From positions 434,001 to 498,000 of the forward strand of contig OZ255622.1 in the NCBI GenBank assembly GCA_965276715.1: DNA of 64,000 bases, in the 5' to 3' direction. The stretch's first letter is position 1. Each line of letters opens with the position of its first letter. Source of the stretch: CAXTPV01 sp965276715 (GTDB lineage: Bacteria; Pseudomonadota; Alphaproteobacteria; Acetobacterales; Acetobacteraceae). The translations under genes and the position numbers were made by a program. The notes beneath the pieces were generated by a model. That model was not told the DNA's origin, did not search any database, and saw only the letters and a program-made list of their open reading frames with translations. Below, piece after piece: positions 16,785 through 25,901 of the stretch.

Positions 16785-19263
16785 TCGCGGCCCCGTTCGC
16801 CAGATGCAGAGTTGTGGCACCGCCCGCCTCGGTGGCCGCCTGCAAGGAAGCGGCTGCCGCATCCTGGCCGAAGCCGAACAGTGTCATCGTGTTGTCCGCG
16901 TTGGTACCAAAATCCTTGATTGTCATTTTTGTCGCAGCACCCGACCCGTTCTCGAACAGGTCGAATGCATTCGCAGCCGAGCCGGTTCCACCGACCATCG
17001 TCACGCTCCCGGCGCCGCCCACCATGGTGTCGCCGCCAGTTCCGCCGATCAGCGACGCGTTGCCCGAACCGGCCCAGAACTGATTGCCGCCGCTGGCCAT
17101 GCCGCCATCCAGCGTGACGTTCCCGCCGTCGCAGTAGCGCGGATCATTCGCCACGAACACATTGTCATGCGCCTGACTGGTCAGGATGATGTTGGCGCCG
17201 CTCGCGCCGTAGAGTGTGTCGTTGCCCGCCGCTTGACTCCCGGCAATCGTGACCGAACCTCCGACGCCGACGAATTTGAGCGTGCCGTTCTCCTCGTTGT
17301 ACATCGTGCCGCCCGCGCCGCCATGCACGGTGGCATTGCCGTAGGCGTTGATCGTCGTGACGGAGGAACTCGATCCGTGCACGGTCGCACCCGTGCTTGC
17401 ATTGATCACGGTGCCGGAACCCGCGCTGTCGTCGACCAGCAGCGTGCTCGACCCATACCCACCGTTGATCGTCGCACTTCGACCACTGACCGAAACCGTG
17501 TCATGCCCCGACCCGGCCTGTACCAGATCGGTGCCTTCGGAATAGACTTGCGAATTGCCCGATCCCAGGAAGATCTGATTGGCACCGCTTCCAAGCGCGA
17601 TCGTGTCGTTCCCATTTCCTGCGACGACGATGTCCCTGCCCGCGCCGCCCATGATGAGCGCGTTGCTATCCCCCGTGTACGAGAGGTTCGTGCCGTCGCC
17701 CACGATCACCGTCGACCAGCCGGCATCGTCGCTGACCGCGACGCCGCCGAGAGCGTTCGGCAGCATCAGGACATGCGATCCCGTATCGCCAATCACGTTC
17801 AGACCGGTCGAACCGGTCTGGGCGCCGGTCGAGCCGAGCAGGCCGAGATGAGCACGCGCGAAGCTGTTCCCCGTGATCGTCACGTCGGCGTCGGTCGGCG
17901 CATTGAAGTGGACCGTGTCGCCCACGATCATCGGCGCCACGGCATTGACGACGATCCCCGTGTCGATCCCGGGCGCCGATAGGAGCGTCGCTGGATCCAG
18001 CGCGGCGCCAGAACGGTCCATGACGGTCGAACCGTTCAATGTCAGCCCGACCACCTTCAAGTCGGCCGACTGATCGCCCCGCGCCACGGTGGTCGTGAAG
18101 GTCAGCGCGCCTGCATCAGTGACGCCGGAGAACAATGCTTGGCCGCCGTCGCTGAGCGACAAGGTCTCCGTTCCGCCCGCCTGCGTCAACGCGCTCGAGC
18201 CGGCGAGGGTGAACGTCACCGTCGTACCGACCCCGAGCGGGCCTGTCTCGCTCGCCGAAGCCGTCACGTCCGACACGTCGACCAGGACCGGCATCGCCGC
18301 CGTGGTACCCCCCACGATCGAGACCGTTTGCGAGGCGACATGCGTGATCGCGATGGACGGATCGCGCGCGACCATCGGATGAGCAACGTCAAGCGTGATC
18401 GACGACCCTGTCGATGCCTCGATCCCGATATATTCCCCGGTCAGGCTCCATTTCGAGAGGTCAAGGACCGCGCTGCCCGCGGCAGGATCGGCGCCCGCGA
18501 GCCACTGCGTCATCTGCGCGACCGCACTGCTGAGATCGATCCTGACAGCGTGCGTGGGACCGCCGTCCGGATTGCCCGGCAAATATTGATTTCCTTCCGA
18601 ACCCGGGACGACGTTGTAGATGTTGCCGCCTGGTGTTCCGAAACTCGCATACGCCTTGGGAGATCCGCCCGCCACGGCGAGTTCCACCTGGAGGAACATC
18701 GAGATCGTGGGCAGGCGCGGATCGTAATTCGCGGCATCGTAGCGGTTGAACGCGACCGTGAAGCAGTTGGCAGCCGATGCACCGTCGACGGGGCCGAAGT
18801 TGCTTGCCGCCGCGATGCGTTCGTCGGCCGTGAAGATCACCTGCTTGTCGAACGAGAAAGAGGCTGGTGGCGTCACACCCGTCTCGAGGTTGAGGTCCTG
18901 CAGGTTCCCGTTCCCGTCCGTCAGGGCGTAGGTGTAATTGCCCGGCGTCCCGAACACGGTCACGGCCGAGCCGCCGGCCTGCCAGCCGTAAGCCGCCCGG
19001 CCAAGCACAGGGTCGACGATGGGCGGCGCGACATCGACCGCGGCAGGATCGAACCACGCCCCTGGGTTCCACTGGGTGAGATGCCAATCCGCCGATACCG
19101 GACCCGGAATGCCTGGCAGAACCGGGTTGAGATCTTCCGTGATCCCGGTGACCTGGCCGTCATTGAACGGAAGGCGCGGTCCGTCGACCGACGGATCGGT
19201 CCACGCGTTCTGGATGTCGGCGCCGTCGAGGGGTTCGCCCCCGGCGAGGATGCTTTGGGTCAT
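16717..19263 (-). CDS. RTX-type secreted repeat protein
   Basis: Protein of 848 aa with no N-terminal signal peptide. An N-terminal domain (~residues 1-320) resembles no family I can name. It is followed by a Thr/Ser/Ala-rich linker and, from about 540 to 790, glycine-aspartate repeats of RTX character such as GGAGRDIVVAGNGNDTI. The last ~70 residues (IKDFGTNADNTMTLFGF... to the end) match the C-terminal signal architecture of type I secretion substrates. It is therefore probably exported in one step and folds on calcium outside the cell. An AGGAG ribosome site precedes the ATG. No type I exporter genes are nearby. It lies 110 bp downstream of the PNGase A homologue on the same strand. Confidence 0.85.
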   Translation of the reverse strand: MTQSILAGGEPLDGADIQNAWTDPSVDGPRLPFNDGQVTGITEDLNPVLPGIPGPVSADWHLTQWNPGAWFDPAAVDVAPPIVDPVLGRAAYGWQAGGSAVTVFGTPGNYTYALTDGNGNLQDLNLETGVTPPASFSFDKQVIFTADERIAAASNFGPVDGASAANCFTVAFNRYDAANYDPRLPTISMFLQVELAVAGGSPKAYASFGTPGGNIYNVVPGSEGNQYLPGNPDGGPTHAVRIDLSSAVAQMTQWLAGADPAAGSAVLDLSKWSLTGEYIGIEASTGSSITLDVAHPMVARDPSIAITHVASQTVSIVGGTTAAMPVLVDVSDVTASASETGPLGVGTTVTFTLAGSSALTQAGGTETLSLSDGGQALFSGVTDAGALTFTTTVARGDQSADLKVVGLTLNGSTVMDRSGAALDPATLLSAPGIDTGIVVNAVAPMIVGDTVHFNAPTDADVTITGNSFARAHLGLLGSTGAQTGSTGLNVIGDTGSHVLMLPNALGGVAVSDDAGWSTVIVGDGTNLSYTGDSNALIMGGAGRDIVVAGNGNDTIALGSGANQIFLGSGNSQVYSEGTDLVQAGSGHDTVSVSGRSATINGGYGSSTLLVDDSAGSGTVINASTGATVHGSSSSVTTINAYGNATVHGGAGGTMYNEENGTLKFVGVGGSVTIAGSQAAGNDTLYGASGANIILTSQAHDNVFVANDPRYCDGGNVTLDGGMASGGNQFWAGSGNASLIGGTGGDTMVGGAGSVTMVGGTGSAANAFDLFENGSGAATKMTIKDFGTNADNTMTLFGFGQDAAAASLQAATEAGGATTLHLANGAAIILDGVTMSQLTTRNVFSTGTT

Positions 19264-19373
19264 GTGAGATTTTCTCCTGACCCAAGAAAACTAGCCGAGC
19301 ATCCTCAACAAATAGTTAAGCCGGCAACGATCTCCTCATGAGAATGACTATGACCGTAACGACCTGCGTCGCG

Positions 19374-21071
19374 TCAGGGAAACAGCGCCTTCAGTACTGC
19401 CACGCACGACGTGCTGCGCGCCGCAGACGTCAGCACGTTCGTCGTGGTCGCCAGGGTGACCAGGTTGCACCCGCCAGACGTATCGATGTCGGCATAGATC
19501 GACTGCCCCTTCTCCCCGGAATGGCTGGTGATACTGCCTGCCGCCGAGAAGGCGACCGTATCGACAGGCGAGGCAGTCCAGAGAAGATCGCGCAACGCGA
19601 CCGGAAATCCGTCCAACGTGTCGAGCCCGCTGGCGTGCAGCGTCTGCTCGATCGTGGTCGTCTGCGTCGCGCTACCGTCCGGCGCGATCACCTCGTCGAA
19701 GACTGCCTTGAGCGGATAGCTCTGGTCGTCCACGCTCTTGAAGACGCCCAGCCGCGTCGCCCGCGTCACAACCGTGTGGGTCTTCGTGCCCTGGACGATC
19801 GCCTGGTCGTAGGTCGGGCCACCGATGAGAAAATCCTGCACGTTCGAGAAGTCGAACGTCTGGTGCACGGTCGTCTCGACCCGCCCGATCGACGTATCGG
19901 CGTAGCCGCCGATCGTGAAGTCGTTGGCGGCGAGCGTCGCCAGATGGGTCGTCGCACCATTGCTCATGTTGCCGGCCGCGGTCGACACCGAGACCGTGGG
20001 CGCGCCGGTCAGGCTGTCCTGCGTCACCGCACCGGTCACGAGGCCTGCCGCCTTGTCCAGCGTCACGTAGAGCGCGCCGAACACCGAAAAGTAATTGTTC
20101 GCGCCATTCACCGACACGGAAAGCAGATGCGGCGCGCCGTCCGACAACATTCCCGCGAACGGTGTCAGTTCGACCGGAAACGGTTTGATGCTCAGCGTCG
20201 TGACGCCCGGAACCGGCTCCCATAGATACGGATCGATCCCGCCCGTGAAGATCAGCGGGTAGACGGGCGCTTCACCGGCTGGTCGTCCGTCGATCGTCAC
20301 CTCGCCCACACGAAACGCACCGCCCCCGCACGAATTGAGCGCCTTCATCAGCGGGTCGGGTACGCAGGTATACCAGAACTCGTCGCCCGACTGGCCCTGG
20401 AGCGTCACGTCGAGCGTGGCCTCGACCACGTTCCTTGGCAGGTTGAGCGTTGCCGACAGCGTCGCCGCGGAATTACTCAGTCCCGCACTGTCGCCGTCGG
20501 CATTCGACGCGAGCGGGATCACCAGATCAGGGACAGGTGGCGCAGGATTAAGCGGGTTCGCCGGATAGAACAGCAATTCGGCGCTCGACGTGATGATGCT
20601 TGTGTCGACGTCGTTCAGATAATTCCCGATCAAGACCCGCCCGGCGCCGCTTTTGCGCAACAACGCGGTGTCGCGTGTCACGTCCGTCTCCACCGTCCAG
20701 TTCGGGGCGAGCCCGGTCCGCGGTTCGGCCGTCGTGCCGAACCAGAGCGATACCCCATCGAGCGTGATCGAACCGGTCCGGTCATACTGCCGCCCGGCAT
20801 CAAGGCCGATCGTCGTGCGCAGCACCACCCGCGCCCATGATGTCCCGCATGACCGGGGGGGCGCGTATCGGAACGGCACAGGGTTGCCCCCGAAGGTCGC
20901 TCCGGAAAAGAGCGGAACCACGCAGGGCGTCTCGGCCGGATGCGACACGGCCGGCTCGATATTGACGGCGTTGCTGGAACCGGGCGCAAAAGTTTCGTCC
21001 GCCCGCGCCTGCGTTCCGGCAAACGGCAACGCCAACAAGCCCGTAACTGCCCACCCAAAGCGACGCGCCAT
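19374..21071 (-). CDS. peptide-N-glycosidase A-like protein (PNGase A family)
   Basis: Protein of 565 aa with a signal peptide (MARRFGWAVTGLLALPFAG, cleavage after ARA). It aligns by eye with plant PNGase A: GRQYDRTGSITLDGVSLW with TAEP, then TVETDVTRDTALLRK, GDEFWYTCVPDPL, VTIDGRPAG, and PLIFTGGIDPYLWEPV followed by LTPFAGML. Plant enzymes release N-glycans, including core alpha-1,3-fucosylated ones, from glycopeptides. This copy would act outside the cytoplasm on host or environmental glycoproteins. The signal-peptide ATG at 21071 was preferred over an ATG 33 bp upstream. It is upstream of, and co-oriented with, the RTX protein gene. Confidence 0.88.
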   Translation of the reverse strand: MARRFGWAVTGLLALPFAGTQARADETFAPGSSNAVNIEPAVSHPAETPCVVPLFSGATFGGNPVPFRYAPPRSCGTSWARVVLRTTIGLDAGRQYDRTGSITLDGVSLWFGTTAEPRTGLAPNWTVETDVTRDTALLRKSGAGRVLIGNYLNDVDTSIITSSAELLFYPANPLNPAPPVPDLVIPLASNADGDSAGLSNSAATLSATLNLPRNVVEATLDVTLQGQSGDEFWYTCVPDPLMKALNSCGGGAFRVGEVTIDGRPAGEAPVYPLIFTGGIDPYLWEPVPGVTTLSIKPFPVELTPFAGMLSDGAPHLLSVSVNGANNYFSVFGALYVTLDKAAGLVTGAVTQDSLTGAPTVSVSTAAGNMSNGATTHLATLAANDFTIGGYADTSIGRVETTVHQTFDFSNVQDFLIGGPTYDQAIVQGTKTHTVVTRATRLGVFKSVDDQSYPLKAVFDEVIAPDGSATQTTTIEQTLHASGLDTLDGFPVALRDLLWTASPVDTVAFSAAGSITSHSGEKGQSIYADIDTSGGCNLVTLATTTNVLTSAARSTSCVAVLKALFP

Positions 21072-21350
21072 GTTGTCCTCGTTCCCAGCTCGGCTGACCT
21101 GCATGTGTCATATCAGCAAGATCCGCACCCCTCATGTCCTGAGAGGACCTGATCTCACGCGACCGTGTTCGATCGGCCGGATCAGCGCGGCCGATCTTCA
21201 CCACTCGTTAACTTTTTCGGACAATTCTTTCCCGCTCATGTCGAGCCGTATCTCTTCAGGTCGCATCGCTTGACAACCACAACAGAGACAGCGGCTCGGC
21301 GCCGGCCGATCATGCGTCAGGCACGACCAGCCCGGAACGGGAGACGCAGA
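21072..21350. other. intergenic region between divergent genes
   Basis: The 279 bp between the divergent PNGase A-like and small hypothetical genes hold no credible gene or structured RNA. They are slightly less GC-rich than the surroundings (GTTAACTTTTTCGG near 21206) and presumably contain both promoters. An in-frame extension of the rightward gene crosses it, but its amino acid composition looks non-coding. Confidence 0.5.
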
Positions 21351-21641
21351 ATGCGTGATCACTACGACAAGCTCACCCGCATCCTCCAGGACAGGCTCAT
21401 GCCGGGCTGGAGCGCCGAGATCTTCACCAGCTACGACGGACAGCGTTCGCTCGTCGTGACCCACCTCGACGAACAATCGTCGTCCTACGTCGCGACCCGA
21501 TCCTCGTCCGGCTTCTCGCTCGCAGCGCTCACCCACGATGAATGGCGCCAGACGCATCACGGGCTGAGCCTCGACGCCCTGATGCTGCACCTGGACCGGC
21601 TGACGTCGGTCATCGTCCGGACCAGCGACCGCGCCGCCTGA
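21351..21641 (+). CDS. small hypothetical protein
   Basis: Protein of 96 aa starting MRDHYDKLTRILQDRL with a GGGAG site 9 bp upstream. I do not recognise a family. The sequence is mixed alpha/beta with an acidic, Ser-rich middle and no membrane segment or signal peptide. It precedes the OYE-type reductase by 66 bp on the same strand, so co-transcription is possible. The longer open frame was trimmed at this ATG because the upstream part is Arg/Pro-rich with poor coding character. Confidence 0.6.
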   Translation: MRDHYDKLTRILQDRLMPGWSAEIFTSYDGQRSLVVTHLDEQSSSYVATRSSSGFSLAALTHDEWRQTHHGLSLDALMLHLDRLTSVIVRTSDRAA

Positions 21642-21707
21642 CGGTCTCGGGGCTGGCTGTCGGCAGGACGCGCTCGCATAGTGCCTCAGCCGACCGAAAG
21701 GAGCCGA

Positions 21708-22784
21708 ATGCGCGACCCCAAACTGTTCCAGCCGATCACCTGGCGGGGTGTGACCGCACGCAACCGGATCGCCGTTGCGCCCATGTGCCAATACAGCGCC
21801 GATGACGGACTCGGAAACGATTGGCATATCCAGAATCTCGGGGCCAAAGCGATGGGAGGTGCCGGGATCGTATTCACCGAGGCCACCCACGTCTCGGCGA
21901 TCGGGCGGATCACGCCGTTCTGTCTAGGCCTCTGGAACGACGCGCACGCGGAACTGCTCGCACGCCTCGCCAGGATCATCGCCTCGGCCGGCGCCATCCC
22001 TGGCATCCAGATCGCGCATGCCGGACGCAAGGCGAGTACGAGCCAACCATGGCGCGGCGGCGGCGCGATACCGGTCGAAGACGGTGGCTGGATCCCCGTC
22101 GCGCCCAGCGCGATCCCGTTCTCGGAAGCGTCGCCCACGCCGCGCACCCTGCCGGTGTCCGACATCGCTTGCATCGTGGACGAGTTCGCCGCGACCGCTC
22201 GACGGGCCCGCCTGGCCGGTTTCCGAATCGCCGAAATCCATGCGGCCCACGGATACCTGCTGCACCAGTTCCTCTCGCCTCTCTCGAACCGCCGCAACGA
22301 CCGCTATGGCGGCGATCTCGCCGGTCGCGCGCGCGCACTGATGGAGGTCATCGACGCGGTCCGCGCCGAATGGACCGACGATCTGCCGCTCTTCGTTCGC
22401 CTCTCGTGCACCGACTGGGCGGAGGGCGGCCTCGCCATCGACGACACGGTCGAGCTCGCGCGCATGCTCCAGGCGCGTGGCGACGTCGACCTGATCGATT
22501 GCTCCTCCGGCGGCACCGTGCCTGGACCCGCGATTCCATCGCTGCATCCCGGCTACCAGGTCCCGTTCGCCGACCGCATCAGGCGCGAGGCGGGCATCGC
22601 CACCGGTGCTGTCGGCTTGATCTCATCACCCGAGCACGCCGAGGAGATCGTCGCGAACGGCCGCGCCGACATTGTCCTTCTCGCCCGCGCCATCCTCGCC
22701 AATCCGGCATGGCCGGTGCAGGCGGCGCGGGCGCTCGGTATCGCGCCCTTCCTTCCGCCGCAGTACCAGCGGGCGACGGTCTAG
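21708..22784 (+). CDS. NADH:flavin oxidoreductase (old yellow enzyme, YqjM-like)
   Basis: Protein of 358 aa, an FMN TIM-barrel ene-reductase. Hallmarks are APMCQYSADDG near residue 25 (Cys typical of the YqjM/thermophilic-like class), HAGRKAS and EIHAAHGYLLHQFLSP followed by NRRNDRYGG. It reduces activated C=C bonds of enones or nitro compounds with NAD(P)H. An AAAGGAG ribosome site precedes the chosen ATG at 21708. It is convergent with the small membrane protein gene that follows. Confidence 0.95.
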   Translation: MRDPKLFQPITWRGVTARNRIAVAPMCQYSADDGLGNDWHIQNLGAKAMGGAGIVFTEATHVSAIGRITPFCLGLWNDAHAELLARLARIIASAGAIPGIQIAHAGRKASTSQPWRGGGAIPVEDGGWIPVAPSAIPFSEASPTPRTLPVSDIACIVDEFAATARRARLAGFRIAEIHAAHGYLLHQFLSPLSNRRNDRYGGDLAGRARALMEVIDAVRAEWTDDLPLFVRLSCTDWAEGGLAIDDTVELARMLQARGDVDLIDCSSGGTVPGPAIPSLHPGYQVPFADRIRREAGIATGAVGLISSPEHAEEIVANGRADIVLLARAILANPAWPVQAARALGIAPFLPPQYQRATV

Positions 22785-22791
22785 CGCTCGA

Positions 22792-22983
22792 TCAGAGGCG
22801 GCCGCCCAGATGCAGCAACCCGACCACGCCACCGACAACCGCGGCGCTGATCGCCAAGCCAAGGAAAATCCCGATCCCGCGCGACAACCAGTTCTCCGGT
22901 TCGAGATCGTACGAAGACTTCATCTCCGGCCTTTCGATCACCGGCTCGCCGGCGATCTCGGCCTGTCCGTTGGTCATGCTCAT
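22792..22983 (-). CDS. small single-span membrane protein
   Basis: Protein of 63 aa (MSMTNGQAEIAGEPVI...). The acidic N-terminal half is followed by one transmembrane helix (GIFLGLAISAAVVGGVVGLL, residues ~40-59). No family is recognised. The ATG at 22983 was selected because it leaves a compact cytosolic head; an ATG 6 bp later is equally possible. It is an isolated gene between the OYE reductase and a ~430-bp region of uncertain coding content. Confidence 0.6.
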   Translation of the reverse strand: MSMTNGQAEIAGEPVIERPEMKSSYDLEPENWLSRGIGIFLGLAISAAVVGGVVGLLHLGGRL

Positions 22984-23144
22984 GAGAAGGTCGAACCTCC
23001 CGCAGCGCGTGCGCGGATTGCGCAACACGCAAGAGCCTGATCCCTCTTCCGGGCGTTTCGCAATGATTTTGTCTGCAATGGAGCCGACATCGTTCTTTAA
23101 CGTGTCGTTGCCTACGCTCGCTTCTCCTGATGCGAGGAAGAACG

Positions 23145-23600
23145 ATGCGCACGCGCTTCTGGACCGTCGCCGTCCGCCCAGCCGCGGTTCCGCTTGCGGG
23201 AAGCGCCATCGAAGTGGTTCGCTCGGACGTCGGCCGCGGTCACGATGCGTGGTGCCGAGGCGTGCGTATGCCGGTCGAGGCCGTCACCGAGATCAGCGAG
23301 CAGTTCGGCAGGCGACCCGTCGCGCCGACCGAAATGACGGGCACGATCGGCCTCATCGCCTCCCTTTCGGACAGCCTCGCCGTCATGCGGATCGACCGGC
23401 ATGAGCACGCCGACGCGATCAGCCGCGCCGCAACCCGGCCGGATGCGGCGCCCGCAGCAGCCGCCCCTGCCCGAATAACTTTTCCCGCAGCGTGCCCGGC
23501 GCATAGGCGCTCTTGTACAGCCCCCGGTCCTGCAGCGCCGGCACCAGCCGTTCCACCACCGCCTCGAAATCGGCCGGCATCACCCCGTAGCTCAGATTGA
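23145..23600 (+). CDS. doubtful small ORF
   Basis: A possible 151-aa protein starting MRTRFWTVAVRPAAVPLAG. A well-spaced GAGGAAG ribosome site precedes the ATG and the first ~95 residues look protein-like. The last ~60 residues are Pro/Ala-rich and read antisense through the 3' end of the flavin monooxygenase gene, which is suspicious. It may be a real small gene with a drifted stop, a frameshifted fragment, or a high-GC artefact. The 22984-23144 stretch before it shows no gene. Confidence 0.3.
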   Translation: MRTRFWTVAVRPAAVPLAGSAIEVVRSDVGRGHDAWCRGVRMPVEAVTEISEQFGRRPVAPTEMTGTIGLIASLSDSLAVMRIDRHEHADAISRAATRPDAAPAAAAPARITFPAACPAHRRSCTAPGPAAPAPAVPPPPRNRPASPRSSD

Positions 23601-24762
23601 GCCCATCGACGCCGGTCGCCTCGACCCAGCGCGCCAGCGCCTCCGCGACCGTCGACGCACTGCCCGCCAGAACCGGCCCCGCCCCGCCGATCGACGCGTG
23701 CGCGACCACCTCGCGCACGGTCCACTGGCGGTCCGGATCGGCCCGGGTGAAATTCTCGAGCGCCGCCCGGCCGGCATCGTTCTCGACATGCCGCACCAGA
23801 TCGTCGAGCGACAGACCGGCAAAATCGACCCCGGTCCATCCCGACAGCAAGGCGAGCGTCCCTTCGACGCTCGCATGATCCCGGTAATCCGCCAGCAGAT
23901 CCGCGGCCTCCGCGTCGGTCTGCGCCACGATCGCCGTCAGCAGGGAGAACACGAGGACCGTGCGGCCCTCGGCCGCCACAGAAGCTCGAATCGCCCGCAC
24001 GCGCGGTCCCAGCACCTGCGCGCTCGGTCCGGACACGAACACGCACTCTGCATGACGCGCCGCGAACGCCAGTCCCGCCGTCGAGCTTCCCGCCTGGTAG
24101 AGCACGGGCGTGCGTTGCGGCGACGGCGAGCACAGGTGCATCGCAGAGAAATTCGCGACCGCCGGCCCGTCATGGCGCACCACATGCACACGCGCCGGAT
24201 CGGCGTAGACGCGGCGCGCGCGATCCTCGACAACCGCGCCCTCCTCCCAGCTTGCTTCCCACAGGCCATAGAGCAGCGTCATCGCGTCCTCGGCCAGCGC
24301 ATACCGTTCGTCATGCGCGACCTGCCGCTCCCGCCCGACGGCGCGCGCCGCACTATCGAGATAGCTCGTGACGATGTTCCATCCGACCCGACCGCGCGTC
24401 AGATGGTCGAGCGTCGAGAAGCGCCGCGCCAGCAGGAACGGCGCCTCGTACGACGCCGACACCGTGATCCCGAACCCGAGGTCACGCGTGACCGCCGCCA
24501 TCGCCGGCACGAGCAACAGCGGATCGCCGACTGGGATCTGCGCTCCCGCCCTGACCGCGGCGTCCGCGCTGCCGCCGAACACGTCGTAGGCGCCCACCAC
24601 ATCGGCGAGGAAGACGCCGTCGAACAGGCCCCGTTCCAGCAGCCGTGCCAGCGACATCCAATAATCGAGGGAGGTGAAGTCCAACGATCGGTCGCGCGGA
24701 TGTGTCCACAACCCGGCCGACTGGTGGCCCACGCAATTCATCGCGAAAGCATTCAGGAGCAT
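23419..24762 (-). CDS. NtaA/DszA-type LLM class flavin monooxygenase
   Basis: Protein of 447 aa starting MLLNAFAMNCVGHQSAGLW. It matches the NtaA/SnaA/DszA group of two-component flavin monooxygenases: DRSLDFTSLDYWMSLARLLE, GAYDVFGGSADAAVR and YEAPFLLARRFSTLDHLTRG. Such enzymes use reduced FMN from a partner reductase to cleave C-S or C-N bonds or oxidise long-chain substrates. It is the last gene of the AraC-ABC transporter operon, 38 bp after the second ATPase gene. It therefore likely acts on what the transporter imports. A long in-frame extension upstream runs through the ATPase gene and was rejected. No obvious ribosome site precedes the ATG. Confidence 0.88.
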   Translation of the reverse strand: MLLNAFAMNCVGHQSAGLWTHPRDRSLDFTSLDYWMSLARLLERGLFDGVFLADVVGAYDVFGGSADAAVRAGAQIPVGDPLLLVPAMAAVTRDLGFGITVSASYEAPFLLARRFSTLDHLTRGRVGWNIVTSYLDSAARAVGRERQVAHDERYALAEDAMTLLYGLWEASWEEGAVVEDRARRVYADPARVHVVRHDGPAVANFSAMHLCSPSPQRTPVLYQAGSSTAGLAFAARHAECVFVSGPSAQVLGPRVRAIRASVAAEGRTVLVFSLLTAIVAQTDAEAADLLADYRDHASVEGTLALLSGWTGVDFAGLSLDDLVRHVENDAGRAALENFTRADPDRQWTVREVVAHASIGGAGPVLAGSASTVAEALARWVEATGVDGLNLSYGVMPADFEAVVERLVPALQDRGLYKSAYAPGTLREKLFGQGRLLRAPHPAGLRRG

Positions 24763-24800
24763 GACGACACCAGACGAGGATCGGGACGTCGCCGCAAGCG

Positions 24801-25901
24801 TCAGGCCGCGTGACGCCCACGCACGGCCCCGTGCATCAGCGCATTGCCACTCGCAGCATCGAACAGGTGCACATGCTCGGATGGTGCGACGACACCCAGC
24901 GTCGAGCCGGTCCGCGCCGCCACGCGCGCCGGCGACACCGCCACCAGAAGGCGCCCACCCAGATCGAGCGCCACATGCGCCTCGTCGCCGAGCCAGTGGT
25001 TCGATACGACGGTCGCCTGCCAACCCTCCTCGCCGAGACGCAGATGCTGCGGCCGCACCCCCACCACCACATCCTGTCCGGCCGGCGGCAGCGCGTAGCC
25101 CCGCAGATCGACGAATGCGCGGTCCGTGCCTGCGAGCTCGACCCCGCCCGACGCGACCGTGCCGGCGAGCGCGTTCATCGGCGGCTCGCCGAAGAAGGTG
25201 GCGACGAACAAGTTCTCCGGGCGGTCGCGCAACTCCGACGGGGCCGCGAATTGCTGCAGCACCCCGCCCTCCATCACCGCGATCCGGTCCGCCATCGCGT
25301 TGGCCTCGGTCTGGTCGTGCGTCACCAGAACCGAGGTCAATCCGCGCGCGCGCGTCAGCGCCTTGACCCGGCCGCGCAGGACCGCACGCAATTGCGGCTC
25401 CAGCTGGCCCATCGGCTCGTCGAGCAAATGCAGGTCCGCGTCGCGTGCCAGCGCACGTGCCAGCGACACCCGCTGCGCCTGTCCACCCGACAATCCCGAA
25501 GGCTTCCGGCCCAGCAACGGGCCGATCTCGAGCAGGTCGGAGACTTCCTTGACGCGACGCCGTGGATCGACCGCGAAAGCCCCGCGCCCGTCCCGTCCAA
25601 GCCCGAAGCCGATATTGTCCTCGACGGTCAGCGGCGGATACAGCGCATAGGCCTCGAACGCCATCGCGACTTTCCGCCGCGCCGGCGGCAGCATGTCGAT
25701 CCGCCGCGACGAGAGCTCGATCGTGCCGCTCGTGACCGCCTCGAAACCCGCGATCATGCGGAGCGTGCTCGTCTTGCCGCATCCGGACGATCCGAGGAGT
25801 GCGATGAACTCACCCTCCTCGATCAGCAGGTCGAGGTCCTTGACCGCCGCCTTCGCACTCCTGCCGTAGACCTTGCTGACGCTCTTGAGGGTCAGGCTCA
25901 T
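24801..25901 (-). CDS. ABC transporter ATPase, MalK/UgpC type (first of pair)
   Basis: Protein of 366 aa with an ABC domain plus C-terminal TOBE-like regulatory domain. Walker A GSSGCGKT (residues 37-44), signature LSGGQ (137-141), Walker B DEP (161-163) and switch His195 (VTHDQ) are intact. The Q-loop Gln is replaced by Glu83 (AFEAYALYP), and the D-loop region reads GQLEPQL rather than the usual SNLDAKL. It couples ATP hydrolysis to import through the two permeases upstream, pairing with the other ATPase. Its ATG overlaps the preceding stop (ATGA). Confidence 0.93.
   Translation of the reverse strand: MSLTLKSVSKVYGRSAKAAVKDLDLLIEEGEFIALLGSSGCGKTSTLRMIAGFEAVTSGTIELSSRRIDMLPPARRKVAMAFEAYALYPPLTVEDNIGFGLGRDGRGAFAVDPRRRVKEVSDLLEIGPLLGRKPSGLSGGQAQRVSLARALARDADLHLLDEPMGQLEPQLRAVLRGRVKALTRARGLTSVLVTHDQTEANAMADRIAVMEGGVLQQFAAPSELRDRPENLFVATFFGEPPMNALAGTVASGGVELAGTDRAFVDLRGYALPPAGQDVVVGVRPQHLRLGEEGWQATVVSNHWLGDEAHVALDLGGRLLVAVSPARVAARTGSTLGVVAPSEHVHLFDAASGNALMHGAVRGRHAA

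Noticed and set aside
16900..17700. Short tandem DNA repeats suggesting CRISPR or satellite sequence
   Set aside because: The periodicity comes from glycine-aspartate codons of the RTX repeats. There are no identical repeats with unique spacers.
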